Under the pieces are notes generated by a model. It was given only the letters and a program-made list of their open reading frames with translations, was not told the origin of the DNA and made no database searches. Of a stretch of 32,134 nucleotides of DNA, positions 25,092 to 32,134 are shown one piece after another (position 1 is the stretch's first letter; each line of letters starts with the position of its first letter). The stretch comes from Chitinimonas sp. BJB300 (GTDB taxonomy: Bacteria > Pseudomonadota > Gammaproteobacteria > Burkholderiales > Chitinimonadaceae). The position numbers and the translations under genes are program-made. The DNA is taken from the NCBI RefSeq assembly GCF_002735695.1, contig NZ_PDZH01000050.1, forward strand, positions 1-32,134. Reading direction: 5' to 3'.

Positions 25092-25832
25092 TTAGGCCAA
25101 GAAACCGCGCACTTTGTTTTCGATGATGCGCGGGTTCTCGCCCTGGGCGATGCCGATCAGGCCTTCGGTGACCATATCGCGCCGCCTTATCTCGGCGGCA
25201 ATCAGTTGTTTGAGCTTGTTGCCTATGGGTAGGAAAAACAGATTGGCGAAGCCAACGCCATAGATCGTTGCCACGAAGGCCACCGCGATACCAGAGCCCA
25301 ACTTGCTGGGCTCGGTAAGGTTTTCCATGACGTGGATAAGGCCCATCACCGCGCCCAGAATGCCGATGGTGGGGGAATAGCCGCCGGCGGAGTCCCATAT
25401 CCTGGCCGCCGCGCGGTGTTTCTCTTCGTAGCTACCGATTTCCAAGTCCATGGCATGGCGAATGGCTTCCGGTTCTGCGCCATCTACCAGCAACTGGAGT
25501 GCGCGTTTCACGAAGGGGTCTTTTTCAGCCATCAACGGGTTTTCTAACGCCAGCAAACCACCGCGACGGGCAACATTGCTCCAGTTCACCACGGTTCTGG
25601 CCCAGGCTTCCATTTCTATCTGAGGCGAGAACGCGATCCACTTCAGCATGCGCATACCCAGGACAAAGCTGGTGAGCTGGCTTTGCAGCAGTACAGCCCC
25701 CAGGGTACCGCCGATGACGATCAGGAAGGCGGTGCCCTGGATGAGCGAGGTGACTTTGCCGCCTTCGAGCATTTGACCGCCAAGTATGGCAGCGAGGCTG
25801 AGCAACAGGCCGATCAGACTTAATCTGTCCAT
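25092..25832 (-). CDS. motC: flagellar motor stator protein MotC (MotA family)
   Basis: 246 residues from ATG at 25832 (MDRLSLIGLLLSLAAILGGQ), a start that matches Pseudomonas MotC; a TTG at 25844 is possible. Four membrane segments: near 3-20, 30-50, 145-170 (SPTIGILGAVMGLIHVMENL) and 178-200 (GIAVAFVATIYGVGFANLFF). The cytoplasmic loop contains RRGGLLALE and DPFVKRALQLLVDG, the region that contacts the rotor. The third helix Pro in YSPTIGILG is conserved. Its expected partner MotD (MotB family) is not encoded after it; a lipid acyltransferase gene follows instead. It is downstream of fliA. Confidence 0.9.
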   Translation of the reverse strand: MDRLSLIGLLLSLAAILGGQMLEGGKVTSLIQGTAFLIVIGGTLGAVLLQSQLTSFVLGMRMLKWIAFSPQIEMEAWARTVVNWSNVARRGGLLALENPLMAEKDPFVKRALQLLVDGAEPEAIRHAMDLEIGSYEEKHRAAARIWDSAGGYSPTIGILGAVMGLIHVMENLTEPSKLGSGIAVAFVATIYGVGFANLFFLPIGNKLKQLIAAEIRRRDMVTEGLIGIAQGENPRIIENKVRGFLA

Positions 25833-25918
25833 GGATATGGGCAATCTCTTGTTGGCGAACTCGCCGGGTTTATAGCAGATTTCCCAGTGTGGGCGCTGGC
25901 CGGCACATCAGGGCTGGG

Positions 25919-26665
25919 TTATTTCTCTGTCCAATCCCGCAGACGTACGCGTAAACGGGCAACAGCTTGGCTATGCAATTGGCTGACGCGTGATTCGGTG
26001 ACGTTCAACACCGCGCCGATTTCCTTCAGGTTGAGTTCTTGTTCGTAATAAAGCGCCATCACCATTTTTTCGCGTTCCGGCAGGTTGGCGATACCGTCGA
26101 TCAATACCCGGCGAAAGTCGCTGTCATCCAGCTCGCGCAGGGGGTCAGCCTCTTGGTCAGCCGCCATGTTGTCGAGTGCGTTACGGCCTTCCTCTTCATT
26201 GTCGTAATCGTCGTAGTAAACCAATTGGTGGCCGCGGCAATCGGCAAGCAGTTCCTGATAAGCGTTTAACGACAATCCCATCTCAGTTGCCACTTCGCCT
26301 TCGTTGGGTGCGTGGCCCAGGCTGTGGCCCAGTTTGACGAGCGCTGCTTCTATATCCCGCGCCGAGCGGCGTAGTTGGCGCGGCAACCAGTCTGTTTCAC
26401 GCAGTTCGTCGAGCATGGCCCCGCGAATACGTTGGGTGGCGAAGGTTTCAAACTGCACGCCTGCATCCGGGTCGAAATTGCGGGCGGCTTCCATCAGCCC
26501 GATCAAGCCTGCCTGTATAAGGTCGTCCACCTCCACACTGGCTGGCAGGCGGGCCACCATATGGTAGGCAAGCTTCTTGACCAGCGGTGCGTGTGCATTG
26601 ACACGGACATCGACGGGGTCGGTTGCCTGTTGTTTGTAAGCGCCAATGGCGCGAGAGGAAGGCAT
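25919..26665 (-). CDS. fliA: RNA polymerase sigma-28 factor FliA
   Basis: 248 residues from the ATG at 26665 (MPSSRAIGAYKQQ); a TTG at 26677 is an alternative. Region 2 includes LVKKLAYHMVARLPASVEVD, DLIQAGLIGLMEAARNFD and FETFATQRIRGAMLDELR. Region 3 includes WLPRQLRRSARDIEAAL. Region 4 includes LPEREKMVMALYYEQELNLK then EIGAVLNVTESRVSQLHSQA. All are hallmarks of FliA. It directs late flagellar and motility genes and is held by FlgM until the hook is finished. It normally follows flhG closely; here 397 bp with a MITE separates them, so fliA may depend on its own promoter. Confidence 0.96.
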   Translation of the reverse strand: MPSSRAIGAYKQQATDPVDVRVNAHAPLVKKLAYHMVARLPASVEVDDLIQAGLIGLMEAARNFDPDAGVQFETFATQRIRGAMLDELRETDWLPRQLRRSARDIEAALVKLGHSLGHAPNEGEVATEMGLSLNAYQELLADCRGHQLVYYDDYDNEEEGRNALDNMAADQEADPLRELDDSDFRRVLIDGIANLPEREKMVMALYYEQELNLKEIGAVLNVTESRVSQLHSQAVARLRVRLRDWTEK

Positions 26666-26840
26666 GCGCAAAGCCAAAACGAGGAGGGTGTCCTTCTTTA
26701 TGCGCCAGACAGGCGAGGATTACCAAGTTCTACCTATGTCAATGATGCCTATGTGCAAGGCCCAGGTTAGCAACCATGGGGGTGGCTGGCAATTTACTGC
26801 GACCTGACTGTTGCAGTCTGTGTTCTGGATGCTGCATTTA

Positions 26841-26988
26841 CCTGGTTTTCGATATTCGAGAAATTACTGCGCAGCCGTGATCAGAGCGCAGGCGCTGCTC
26901 AAAATCTTCATGTACAAGAGTGCATTTCGGTTTCTGCACTACGCTTCAGATTGCTGACCGTTGCTTGCGAGAGATCGTGAGCCGGCTC
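26841..26988. mobile_element. MITE family 2, copy B (between flhG and fliA)
   Basis: The right end, GAGATCGTGAGCCGGCTC, is followed by TTA (26989-26991). The left end (CCTGGTTTTCGATAT, preceded by TTA at 26838-26840) is decayed and appears to lack the terminal GAA. The interior shares TTACTGCGCAGCCGTGA (26864-26880), then GTGCATTTCGGTTTCTG and TGCTGACCGTTGCT with the copy at 4587. It is non-coding. This is the diverged member of the pair; its boundaries are less sure than for family 1. Confidence 0.6.
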
Positions 26989-27062
26989 TTACCGTCAGGG
27001 TAAAGTTAGGATCAGGCGGTCTGGTCTCTCTTTTATGGTGTGGAAAAGACAGTGAGCAGGCA

Positions 27063-27968
27063 CTAGCGCAATGACGCCAGTCGCCGGCTGACGTCAAGCG
27101 CCCGATAAAGCAGATTGGCGCGGTCGGCGCTGGTGGCGCGGCGCGGCCAGCGCTGCATGACGCTGGCCAGTTGGGTGAAGGCTTCCACCGCTTCGGATTG
27201 CGGAAAGGCCTGGACCACTGGTTGGCCAAGCTTATCAGCGCGCGCCAATTGCTCGTCCTCAGGGACGAAGCCAACCAGTTTGAGGCGTACGTTCAAATAC
27301 CGGCCCGCTACTTCCTTTACGCGTTTGAACAGCGCCATGGCGGTGTCCAGCGTACGTACCCGATTGGCCAGCACCCAGAAGTCGCGCCGGCCAAATTCGG
27401 TATGCAAGCGCTTGATACTGGCATAGGCGTCGGTTATCGATTCAGCTGAAGGGGTAATTACTACCACCACGTCATCGGCCGCGAGCGCCAAGCCTGGGGC
27501 GCTACCTTCCACGACTGGACGGGCATCAACCAAAACCCAGTCGATACGTGCGACCAGCGAGTCGTATTCATCGGCCAATTGCTCGGCCCGGCCCGGCGGT
27601 AGATGGCCGGTGGGTGCGCGAGACAGCGTCAGTGGCATCAGTTCAAAGCCGGGTGCCACCAGCAGTAATTCATCGAGGCGCACATCCCGGTTTGCGACAT
27701 GTTCGAACGCAAAGCGTTGCCGCAGTTGCAGGCGGTGTACGGTATTGTGGCGACTGTCGTCTTCATCCAACAGCAACACGCGTTTATCGAGGCCCGCCAA
27801 GGCGCTTGCCAGATTGAGAGTGAGCGAAGTCACGCCTGTGGCGCTACCACCCGTTAAGGCCACCGCCCGGCCGCCTGGGCCACCGACCAGTCGGCGCAGG
27901 CTGGCGGCTTGGTCAACCGCAATGGTGGCAACTGTATTGTCTAATCGGCTTAATGTCATGCTACTCAT
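27063..27968 (-). CDS. flhG: flagellar number regulator FlhG (FleN) with degenerate P-loop
   Basis: 301-residue MinD/ParA-type protein that limits flagellar number through FlhF. An N-terminal DQAASLRRL (19-27) matches the DQAxxLR helix that activates the FlhF GTPase. The P-loop position reads TGGSATGVTSL (39-49): both lysines of the deviant Walker A (GKGGVGKT) are replaced, by Gly41 and Val46. Asp69 begins the A' motif (LLLDEDD) and WVLVDARPVV aligns with Walker B. The rest is MinD-like (VVVVITPSAESITDAYASIK, FWVLANRVRT). It overlaps flhF by four bases. The assignment is secure from context; the loss of ATPase function is inferred. Confidence 0.9.
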   Translation of the reverse strand: MSSMTLSRLDNTVATIAVDQAASLRRLVGGPGGRAVALTGGSATGVTSLTLNLASALAGLDKRVLLLDEDDSRHNTVHRLQLRQRFAFEHVANRDVRLDELLLVAPGFELMPLTLSRAPTGHLPPGRAEQLADEYDSLVARIDWVLVDARPVVEGSAPGLALAADDVVVVITPSAESITDAYASIKRLHTEFGRRDFWVLANRVRTLDTAMALFKRVKEVAGRYLNVRLKLVGFVPEDEQLARADKLGQPVVQAFPQSEAVEAFTQLASVMQRWPRRATSADRANLLYRALDVSRRLASLR

Positions 27969-29632
27969 GCTGCAGCTTCACGCCAGGAAAAGTCCAGCGC
28001 CGGGGCTTGGGGCTGTGCACCAAGGAAGAGGGGGTACTCTTCATTTTTCAGGCGGTAGGCTGGTGCTTCGGGCGGGGTTTTGAACACCCGGTCGACCAGG
28101 TAAAGGCTGCTTGCCATGTGCAGGTCTTCCGGCACGCGTTGGCCATTGGTCATGTAATACAGCGGCAGTTTATAGCGCACGATCACATCCAGGCCGCTGC
28201 CCAGCGAGAAGGCTTCGTCAGTCTTGGTGAAGATGCAACCAGCCAGATTGTCGCCATGGTAGCGACGTACCACATCGTCCAACGTCGTGCCTTGTGCATT
28301 GGCTGATAGCAGTAACAGCCGTTTCACTGGGGCGGTATGGCCTGCCAGAAGTGCAATCTGCTCAACCACACGCTGGTCGCGTTGGCTCATGCCCACCGTG
28401 TCGATCAGCACCAGATGGCGGTTGCGCAGGTCAGCCAGGGTCTGGGCCAGGTCGGTTTCGTCCGTCACCGCATACACCGGTATGCCCAGAATCTTGCCGT
28501 AGATGCGTAGTTGGTCCTGCGCGCCGATCCGGTAGCCGTCGGTGGTGATGAGTGCCACCTTGGCTGCACCGTGGCGTAGCGTGGCACGCGCGGCCAGCTT
28601 TGCTACCGTTGTCGTTTTGCCGACCCCGGTGGGGCCTACCAGGGCATACACACCGCCAGCCTCTACGATGTCCGCGCCTGGGCCTACAGTGGGCAGGTTG
28701 TGTTGCAAGGCGGTACGCGCCCATTTCATGCCGCGCTCGGTGCTGTAGCCCATGGGCATGTGCTCGACGATCTGCCGGCTGAGTGCCGGGCTGAAGCCTA
28801 CCGACAGCAAGCGCCGCAATACTTCGAGCCTTTCGGGTGCATGGCGTTTCAGTTCATTCCAGGCCAACCCCGCCAACTGGCCTTCCAGCAGGCTGCGCAG
28901 CATCTTGATTTCACTGGAGATGTCTTCGACTTCATGGCTGATGTTGTCGATCTTCTTACCGTGCTCGACTATCCCGGGTGCCATAGCGGGCATGGGTAGG
29001 GGGGCGCTATGGGAATGGATGTTGGGCTGCGGCTCGGGAGCCGGGGGGGGCGTTGCGGTTAGTACGGGTGCAGGGGTCGCCTCCGGTTCTTCCTCGACCG
29101 GGTTGAGCGTAGGCTCCACCCTGAGTTCGGGTAGCGGCACCGCTGTCAGGTCCAGTTCGGGCGGCTCGTAGCGGTAACGGGGAGAAAAGCCATTGCTGAC
29201 GATGGGTTGCGTGTCCGGCACCACATCGCCTCCCACCTTGGCGGAAGACATCATGGCAGGTAGCCGTGATGGGTTTGGCGCGGCGGGTGGTGGCAGGGGT
29301 GCTGGTGCCGGTGGCATGCGCACGTCTTCCAGCGTGGGTTCATCGTCATCCAGCTCGGGCGGCAGGGCGTAGGTACGCTGCATGGCGCGCACGGCGCTAG
29401 CAACGGGCTTTGCGGGCGGTGCGGCAGGCTTGGCCGCAGCCATCGGTTTGCCGGCAGGTCTGGCTGGGGGCTGCGTCAGCATTGACACTTCGGTATCGGC
29501 CACCGCCATGATCTCGATATACCCATCGGGCAATTGGCGATTGGAGAGGATCAACGCATCGGGCCCCAGCTCGTCGCGCACCTGCTTCAGCACCTCGCGC
29601 GTGCTCGCGCCATGAAATTTTTTCACGACCAT
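27965..29632 (-). CDS. flhF: flagellar SRP-like GTPase FlhF
   Basis: 555 residues. FlhF marks the pole where the flagellum is built. The N-terminal B domain starts MVVKKFHGASTREVLKQVRD. A long Pro/Ala-rich linker (about 75-245) follows. The N domain is about 250-320 (GQLAGLAWNELKRHAPERLE). The G domain has LVGPTGVGKTTTVAKLAARA (G1 at about residue 330), TTDGYRIGAQDQL (G2), LIDTVGMSQRD (G3) and FTKTDEAFSLG (G4). It ends with YMTNGQRVPEDLHMASSLYL and the interaction surface for FlhG. The linker makes it longer than many homologues (about 400-480 residues). It lies 64 bp after flhA and overlaps flhG by four bases. Confidence 0.96.
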   Translation of the reverse strand: MVVKKFHGASTREVLKQVRDELGPDALILSNRQLPDGYIEIMAVADTEVSMLTQPPARPAGKPMAAAKPAAPPAKPVASAVRAMQRTYALPPELDDDEPTLEDVRMPPAPAPLPPPAAPNPSRLPAMMSSAKVGGDVVPDTQPIVSNGFSPRYRYEPPELDLTAVPLPELRVEPTLNPVEEEPEATPAPVLTATPPPAPEPQPNIHSHSAPLPMPAMAPGIVEHGKKIDNISHEVEDISSEIKMLRSLLEGQLAGLAWNELKRHAPERLEVLRRLLSVGFSPALSRQIVEHMPMGYSTERGMKWARTALQHNLPTVGPGADIVEAGGVYALVGPTGVGKTTTVAKLAARATLRHGAAKVALITTDGYRIGAQDQLRIYGKILGIPVYAVTDETDLAQTLADLRNRHLVLIDTVGMSQRDQRVVEQIALLAGHTAPVKRLLLLSANAQGTTLDDVVRRYHGDNLAGCIFTKTDEAFSLGSGLDVIVRYKLPLYYMTNGQRVPEDLHMASSLYLVDRVFKTPPEAPAYRLKNEEYPLFLGAQPQAPALDFSWREAAA

Positions 29633-29696
29633 GTCCTGTCCTTTCCCGATCGCTTGCGGCGATTGTAATCGCCGTCTCTAAATATGGGGTCCTGCA

Positions 29697-31778
29697 TTAT
29701 GTGGCGGCAGCCCGGCCACCTAGTACGCCAACAATCCGTATGGTTTTGTTATCGGGTATTTCACTGTGTGAAAGTACTTTGAATTGCGGGATCGAACGCC
29801 GCAGAAAACGAGAGAGCAACGGGCGTAGCTGGCTAGGCGTGATCAGTACGCTGTTGAGCCCTTCACTTTCCAGTTGCTCGGTCAGCTGGCTGGCTTGCTG
29901 CAACAGGGTTTCGGCAAGCCCCGGTTCCAGGCCGCCGCCACCGCGACCCTGGCTGGCCTGTAATAACACTTGCTCCAAACCCGGGTCGAGCGCGATAACC
30001 TGCAGTTCCGATTCGCCTGGGAATAACTGATGAATAATGGCACGGCCCAGCCCCACGCGGGTAGCGGAGGTCAGCTCATCCACATCCGTGGTCTTGGTGA
30101 CGTGTTCGGCCAGTGTTTCCAGAATGGTGCGCATATCGCGAATGTGCATGCCTTCTTCGAGCAGGTTTTGTAGTACTTTTTGCAGAATATTCAGCGGCAA
30201 TATCTTGGGTACGATGTCCTCGACCAGCTTAGGAAACTCCTTGCCCAGGTGGTCCAGCAGCTGTTGCACTTCCTCCCGTCCTAACAGTTCGGCCGCATGG
30301 CTTTGCAGCAGGTTGGAAATGTGGGTGGCCACCACGGTGCTGGCATCGACTACGGTATAGCCCAAGGATTGGGCTTGTTCCTTCTGAGTGGCATCGACCC
30401 ATATCGCCGGCAAACCAAAAGTTGGGTCGGTGGTGGGGGTGCCGGCCAGGGACCCCATGACCCTGCCGGGGTTGATGGCCAGGAACTGGCCGAGATAGGC
30501 CTCACCCTGGCCCACATCCACCCCTTTGAGCTGGATACGGTAGGCATTGGGTTTGAGTTCCAGGTTGTCGCGAATATGAATGGGAGGCACCAAAAAACCG
30601 AGCTCCTGCGCTATCTTTTTGCGAATCCCGCGGATTCGACGCAATAGCTCGCCATCCTGGTTACGGTCAACCAGGGGGATGATGCGATAACCGACTTCCA
30701 AGCCGACGGGATCTACCGGGGCGACATCGTGCCAGCCTACTTCCTGCGCCTGTTGTTCTTGTGCCCGTTGCGCTTGTTCTGCCGCGGCGACAGCTTGCGG
30801 TTCAGGCGCAAACTCACGGGCTCTGGCACGCTGTTCCAGGTTCCAGGCCAATGCAGCTAGCGCCGATGCAATCAGCAGGAAGGCGAAGTGCGGCATGTTG
30901 GGAATCAGGCCGAACAGACCAATCACCGCAGCGGTGATATACAACGTGGTCGGTTTGGAAAACATCTGGCCGAGGATCTGCTCGGACAGGCTGTCGTCAC
31001 CCACCCGCGAGACGACGATACCGGCTGCGGTAGAAATAATCAGCCCCGGAATCTGCGCGACAAGACCATCGCCGATCGACAGCAAGGTGTAGGTCTTACC
31101 TGCCTGCGCGAACGCCATATCGTGCGAGAGGATACCGACGATGATGCCGGCCACCAGGTTGATGACGATGATGAGGATGCCCGCGACCGCATCACCACGT
31201 ACGAATTTGGAGGCACCATCCATCGACCCGAAGAAGTCGGCTTCCTGCGCAATAATCCTGCGCCGTTTGCGAGCTTCTTCTTCGCCAATCAAGCCGGCAT
31301 TCAGGTCAGCATCGATCGCCATCTGCTTGCCGGGCATGGCATCAAGCGTGAAGCGCGCGCTCACTTCGGCAATACGCCCGGCGCCCTTGGTGATCACGAC
31401 GAAGTTGATGATGGTGAGAATCACAAAGACCACGATACCGATGGCGATATTGCCGCCAATCAGGAAGTGGCCAAATGCCTCGATCACCTTGCCGGCAGCG
31501 GCATCCCCTTGGTGCCCATTATTCAGAATCACCCTTGTCGATGCCACGTTCAATGCCAGCCGGAGCAGGGTGGTCATCAGCAACACGACGGGAAAGGATG
31601 AGAAGTCCAGCGGTTCTTTGGTGTTGATTGCCACCATCAGCACGATGATGGAAATCGCGATATTGAAGGTGAAGAACAGATCCAGCAGGATGGGCGGCAG
31701 CGGCAGGATGAACAGCGTCAGCACCATCAAGATAAGGATGGGGCCTGCCATACTGCTGAGGTTCAAACGGAAGGGCAT
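29697..31778 (-). CDS. flhA: flagellar export apparatus protein FlhA
   Basis: 693-residue export-gate component of the flagellar type III secretion system. About eight membrane helices lie in residues 1-320, beginning MPFRLNLSSMAGPILILMVL. The conserved cytoplasmic FHIPEP loop reads KGAGRIAEVSARFTLDAMPG, then KQMAIDADLNAGLIGEEEAR and FFGSMDGASKFVRGDAVAG. The large C-terminal domain binds chaperone-substrate complexes. The length is normal. It heads the minus-strand cluster flhA-flhF-flhG-(MITE)-fliA-motC. Only a weak Shine-Dalgarno is seen. flhB is not in the window; it may lie to the right, beyond the IS110 insertion. Confidence 0.97.
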   Translation of the reverse strand: MPFRLNLSSMAGPILILMVLTLFILPLPPILLDLFFTFNIAISIIVLMVAINTKEPLDFSSFPVVLLMTTLLRLALNVASTRVILNNGHQGDAAAGKVIEAFGHFLIGGNIAIGIVVFVILTIINFVVITKGAGRIAEVSARFTLDAMPGKQMAIDADLNAGLIGEEEARKRRRIIAQEADFFGSMDGASKFVRGDAVAGILIIVINLVAGIIVGILSHDMAFAQAGKTYTLLSIGDGLVAQIPGLIISTAAGIVVSRVGDDSLSEQILGQMFSKPTTLYITAAVIGLFGLIPNMPHFAFLLIASALAALAWNLEQRARAREFAPEPQAVAAAEQAQRAQEQQAQEVGWHDVAPVDPVGLEVGYRIIPLVDRNQDGELLRRIRGIRKKIAQELGFLVPPIHIRDNLELKPNAYRIQLKGVDVGQGEAYLGQFLAINPGRVMGSLAGTPTTDPTFGLPAIWVDATQKEQAQSLGYTVVDASTVVATHISNLLQSHAAELLGREEVQQLLDHLGKEFPKLVEDIVPKILPLNILQKVLQNLLEEGMHIRDMRTILETLAEHVTKTTDVDELTSATRVGLGRAIIHQLFPGESELQVIALDPGLEQVLLQASQGRGGGGLEPGLAETLLQQASQLTEQLESEGLNSVLITPSQLRPLLSRFLRRSIPQFKVLSHSEIPDNKTIRIVGVLGGRAAAT

Positions 31779-31944
31779 ATGCGAAAGGCGCCTGGCGCAA
31801 CAGCAAAGACTGCCGAAATAAGGGGGTCTACTTCATAGGCTAGTTTCAAAAACCACGCTTTCCTATTGAATTATCTGATTTTTTTGTTTTTTTCACGATT
31901 GATGTGTACGAAGGAGACAGGTGTGTGGAAACCCCAACAAATAT

Positions 31945-31964
31945 CGATGGCTGCCATCGTTTTT
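31945..31964 (+). terminator. short hairpin with T-run upstream of the IS110 element
   Basis: CGATGG (31945-31950) and CCATCG (31954-31959) form a six-base stem with a CTG loop, followed by TTTTT. It would stop plus-strand readthrough toward the transposase, but could also lie inside the insertion sequence, whose left end is not known. Confidence 0.5.
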
Positions 31965-32018
31965 GTATTCAAGGGCCCCTGGCTTTCAGACTGTGTTGGC
32001 AATGGGCAAGCAATGGGA

Positions 32019-32099
32019 TGGACCCCTCCTCACCTAAGCGGCATCTAGGTGCCAGACTGGTAGTTCCGACCACCAGTCAACGGTAAAGAGGAGTCCACC
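32019..32099 (+). promoter_or_regulatory. folded leader masking the IS110 transposase start
   Basis: An outer stem pairs TGGA (32019-32022) plus CTCCTC (32026-32031) with GAGGAG plus TCCA (32088-32097), with three C bases bulged. The GAGGAG is the Shine-Dalgarno of the transposase, 6 bases before its ATG. Inside are two hairpins: CACCTA/TAGGTG (32031-32036 with 32046-32051, nine-base loop) and GACTGGT/ACCAGTC (32055-32061 with 32072-32078, ten-base loop). It could restrict transposase translation, be part of an IS110-type guide (bridge) RNA, or both. Confidence 0.6.
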
Positions 32100-32134
32100 A
32101 TGAAGAGTATTCGAGTTGGCGTCGATTTGGCAAA
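32100..32134 (+). CDS. IS110-family transposase, 5' end only (cut by window edge)
   Basis: The first 11 codons read MKSIRVGVDLA and the window then ends within AA of the next codon. The V-G-V-D-L-A-K start carries the first RuvC-like (DEDD) aspartate and is the signature of IS110/IS1111 transposases. A perfect GAGGAG lies 6 bases upstream. The rest is outside the window, so completeness and subgroup (IS110 or IS1111) cannot be judged. Confidence 0.75.
   Translation, partial: MKSIRVGVDLA

Noticed and set aside
27001-27030. FliA-type promoter (TAAAGTT) near the flhG end
   Set aside because: The required GCCGATAA box at the right distance is missing.
31779-31830. Possible sigma-54 promoter before flhA (CGGCAGTCTTTGCTG on the minus strand)
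   Set aside because: The GG to GC distance is 10 and not 12 bases, so it does not fit a -24/-12 promoter.

Overview
The window looks like chromosomal DNA of a motile Gram-negative betaproteobacterium of moderate GC content. This is inferred from the polar-flagellum order flhA-flhF-flhG-fliA-motC, the tsaB/rimI/type-4 uracil-DNA glycosylase neighbourhood, a DesT/DesC/DesB-type desaturase locus and Proteobacteria-style FtsK, FliA and LytTR/LytS-like proteins. No rRNA, tRNA or CRISPR array was seen. The window starts inside a decayed IS5-family transposase and ends 35 bases into an IS110-family transposase.

Left part (1-4760) is accessory. It holds the IS5 remnant, about 1 kb of AT-rich DNA without a convincing gene, a secreted protein made of six exact 47-residue repeats (1484-2470), a possible group II intron scar, a full-length AT-rich DinB polymerase and the truncated 5' half of a second, unrelated-looking dinB. 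From 4764 to 7227 lies a housekeeping block on the minus strand (udg, rimI, tsaB) interrupted by one opposite-strand orphan gene.

Middle part (7429-19594) holds two pirins flanking a cysteine-rich exported protein. Next comes a divergent TetR regulator / ferredoxin-reductase / acyl desaturase locus with two matching operator palindromes, expected to control membrane unsaturated fatty acid content. It is followed by a stand-alone CheY-like receiver, an unknown membrane protein, a bactofilin, a PhnB-like VOC protein, and a divergent LysR / exported metallo-beta-lactamase-fold pair.

Right part (19695-31778) is all minus strand. It has a LytTR response regulator with its LytS/AlgZ-type kinase, ftsK, a PlsC-like acyltransferase, then motC, fliA, flhG, flhF and flhA. 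FlhF and FlhG set flagellar site and number, FlhA is the export gate, FliA is the late flagellar sigma factor and MotC the stator subunit; no MotB/MotD partner is present here.

Two families of short non-coding elements with terminal inverted repeats (MITEs) are scattered between genes. Family 1 has three copies (9530, 14117, 16855) with intact 3-bp TTA/TAA target duplications. Family 2 has two decayed copies (4587, 26841), one of which splits the flagellar cluster between flhG and fliA. The most notable points are the MITEs, the dual DesT-type operators, an FlhG lacking both P-loop lysines, the six-repeat secreted protein, and a folded leader that hides the ribosome binding site of the IS110 transposase.
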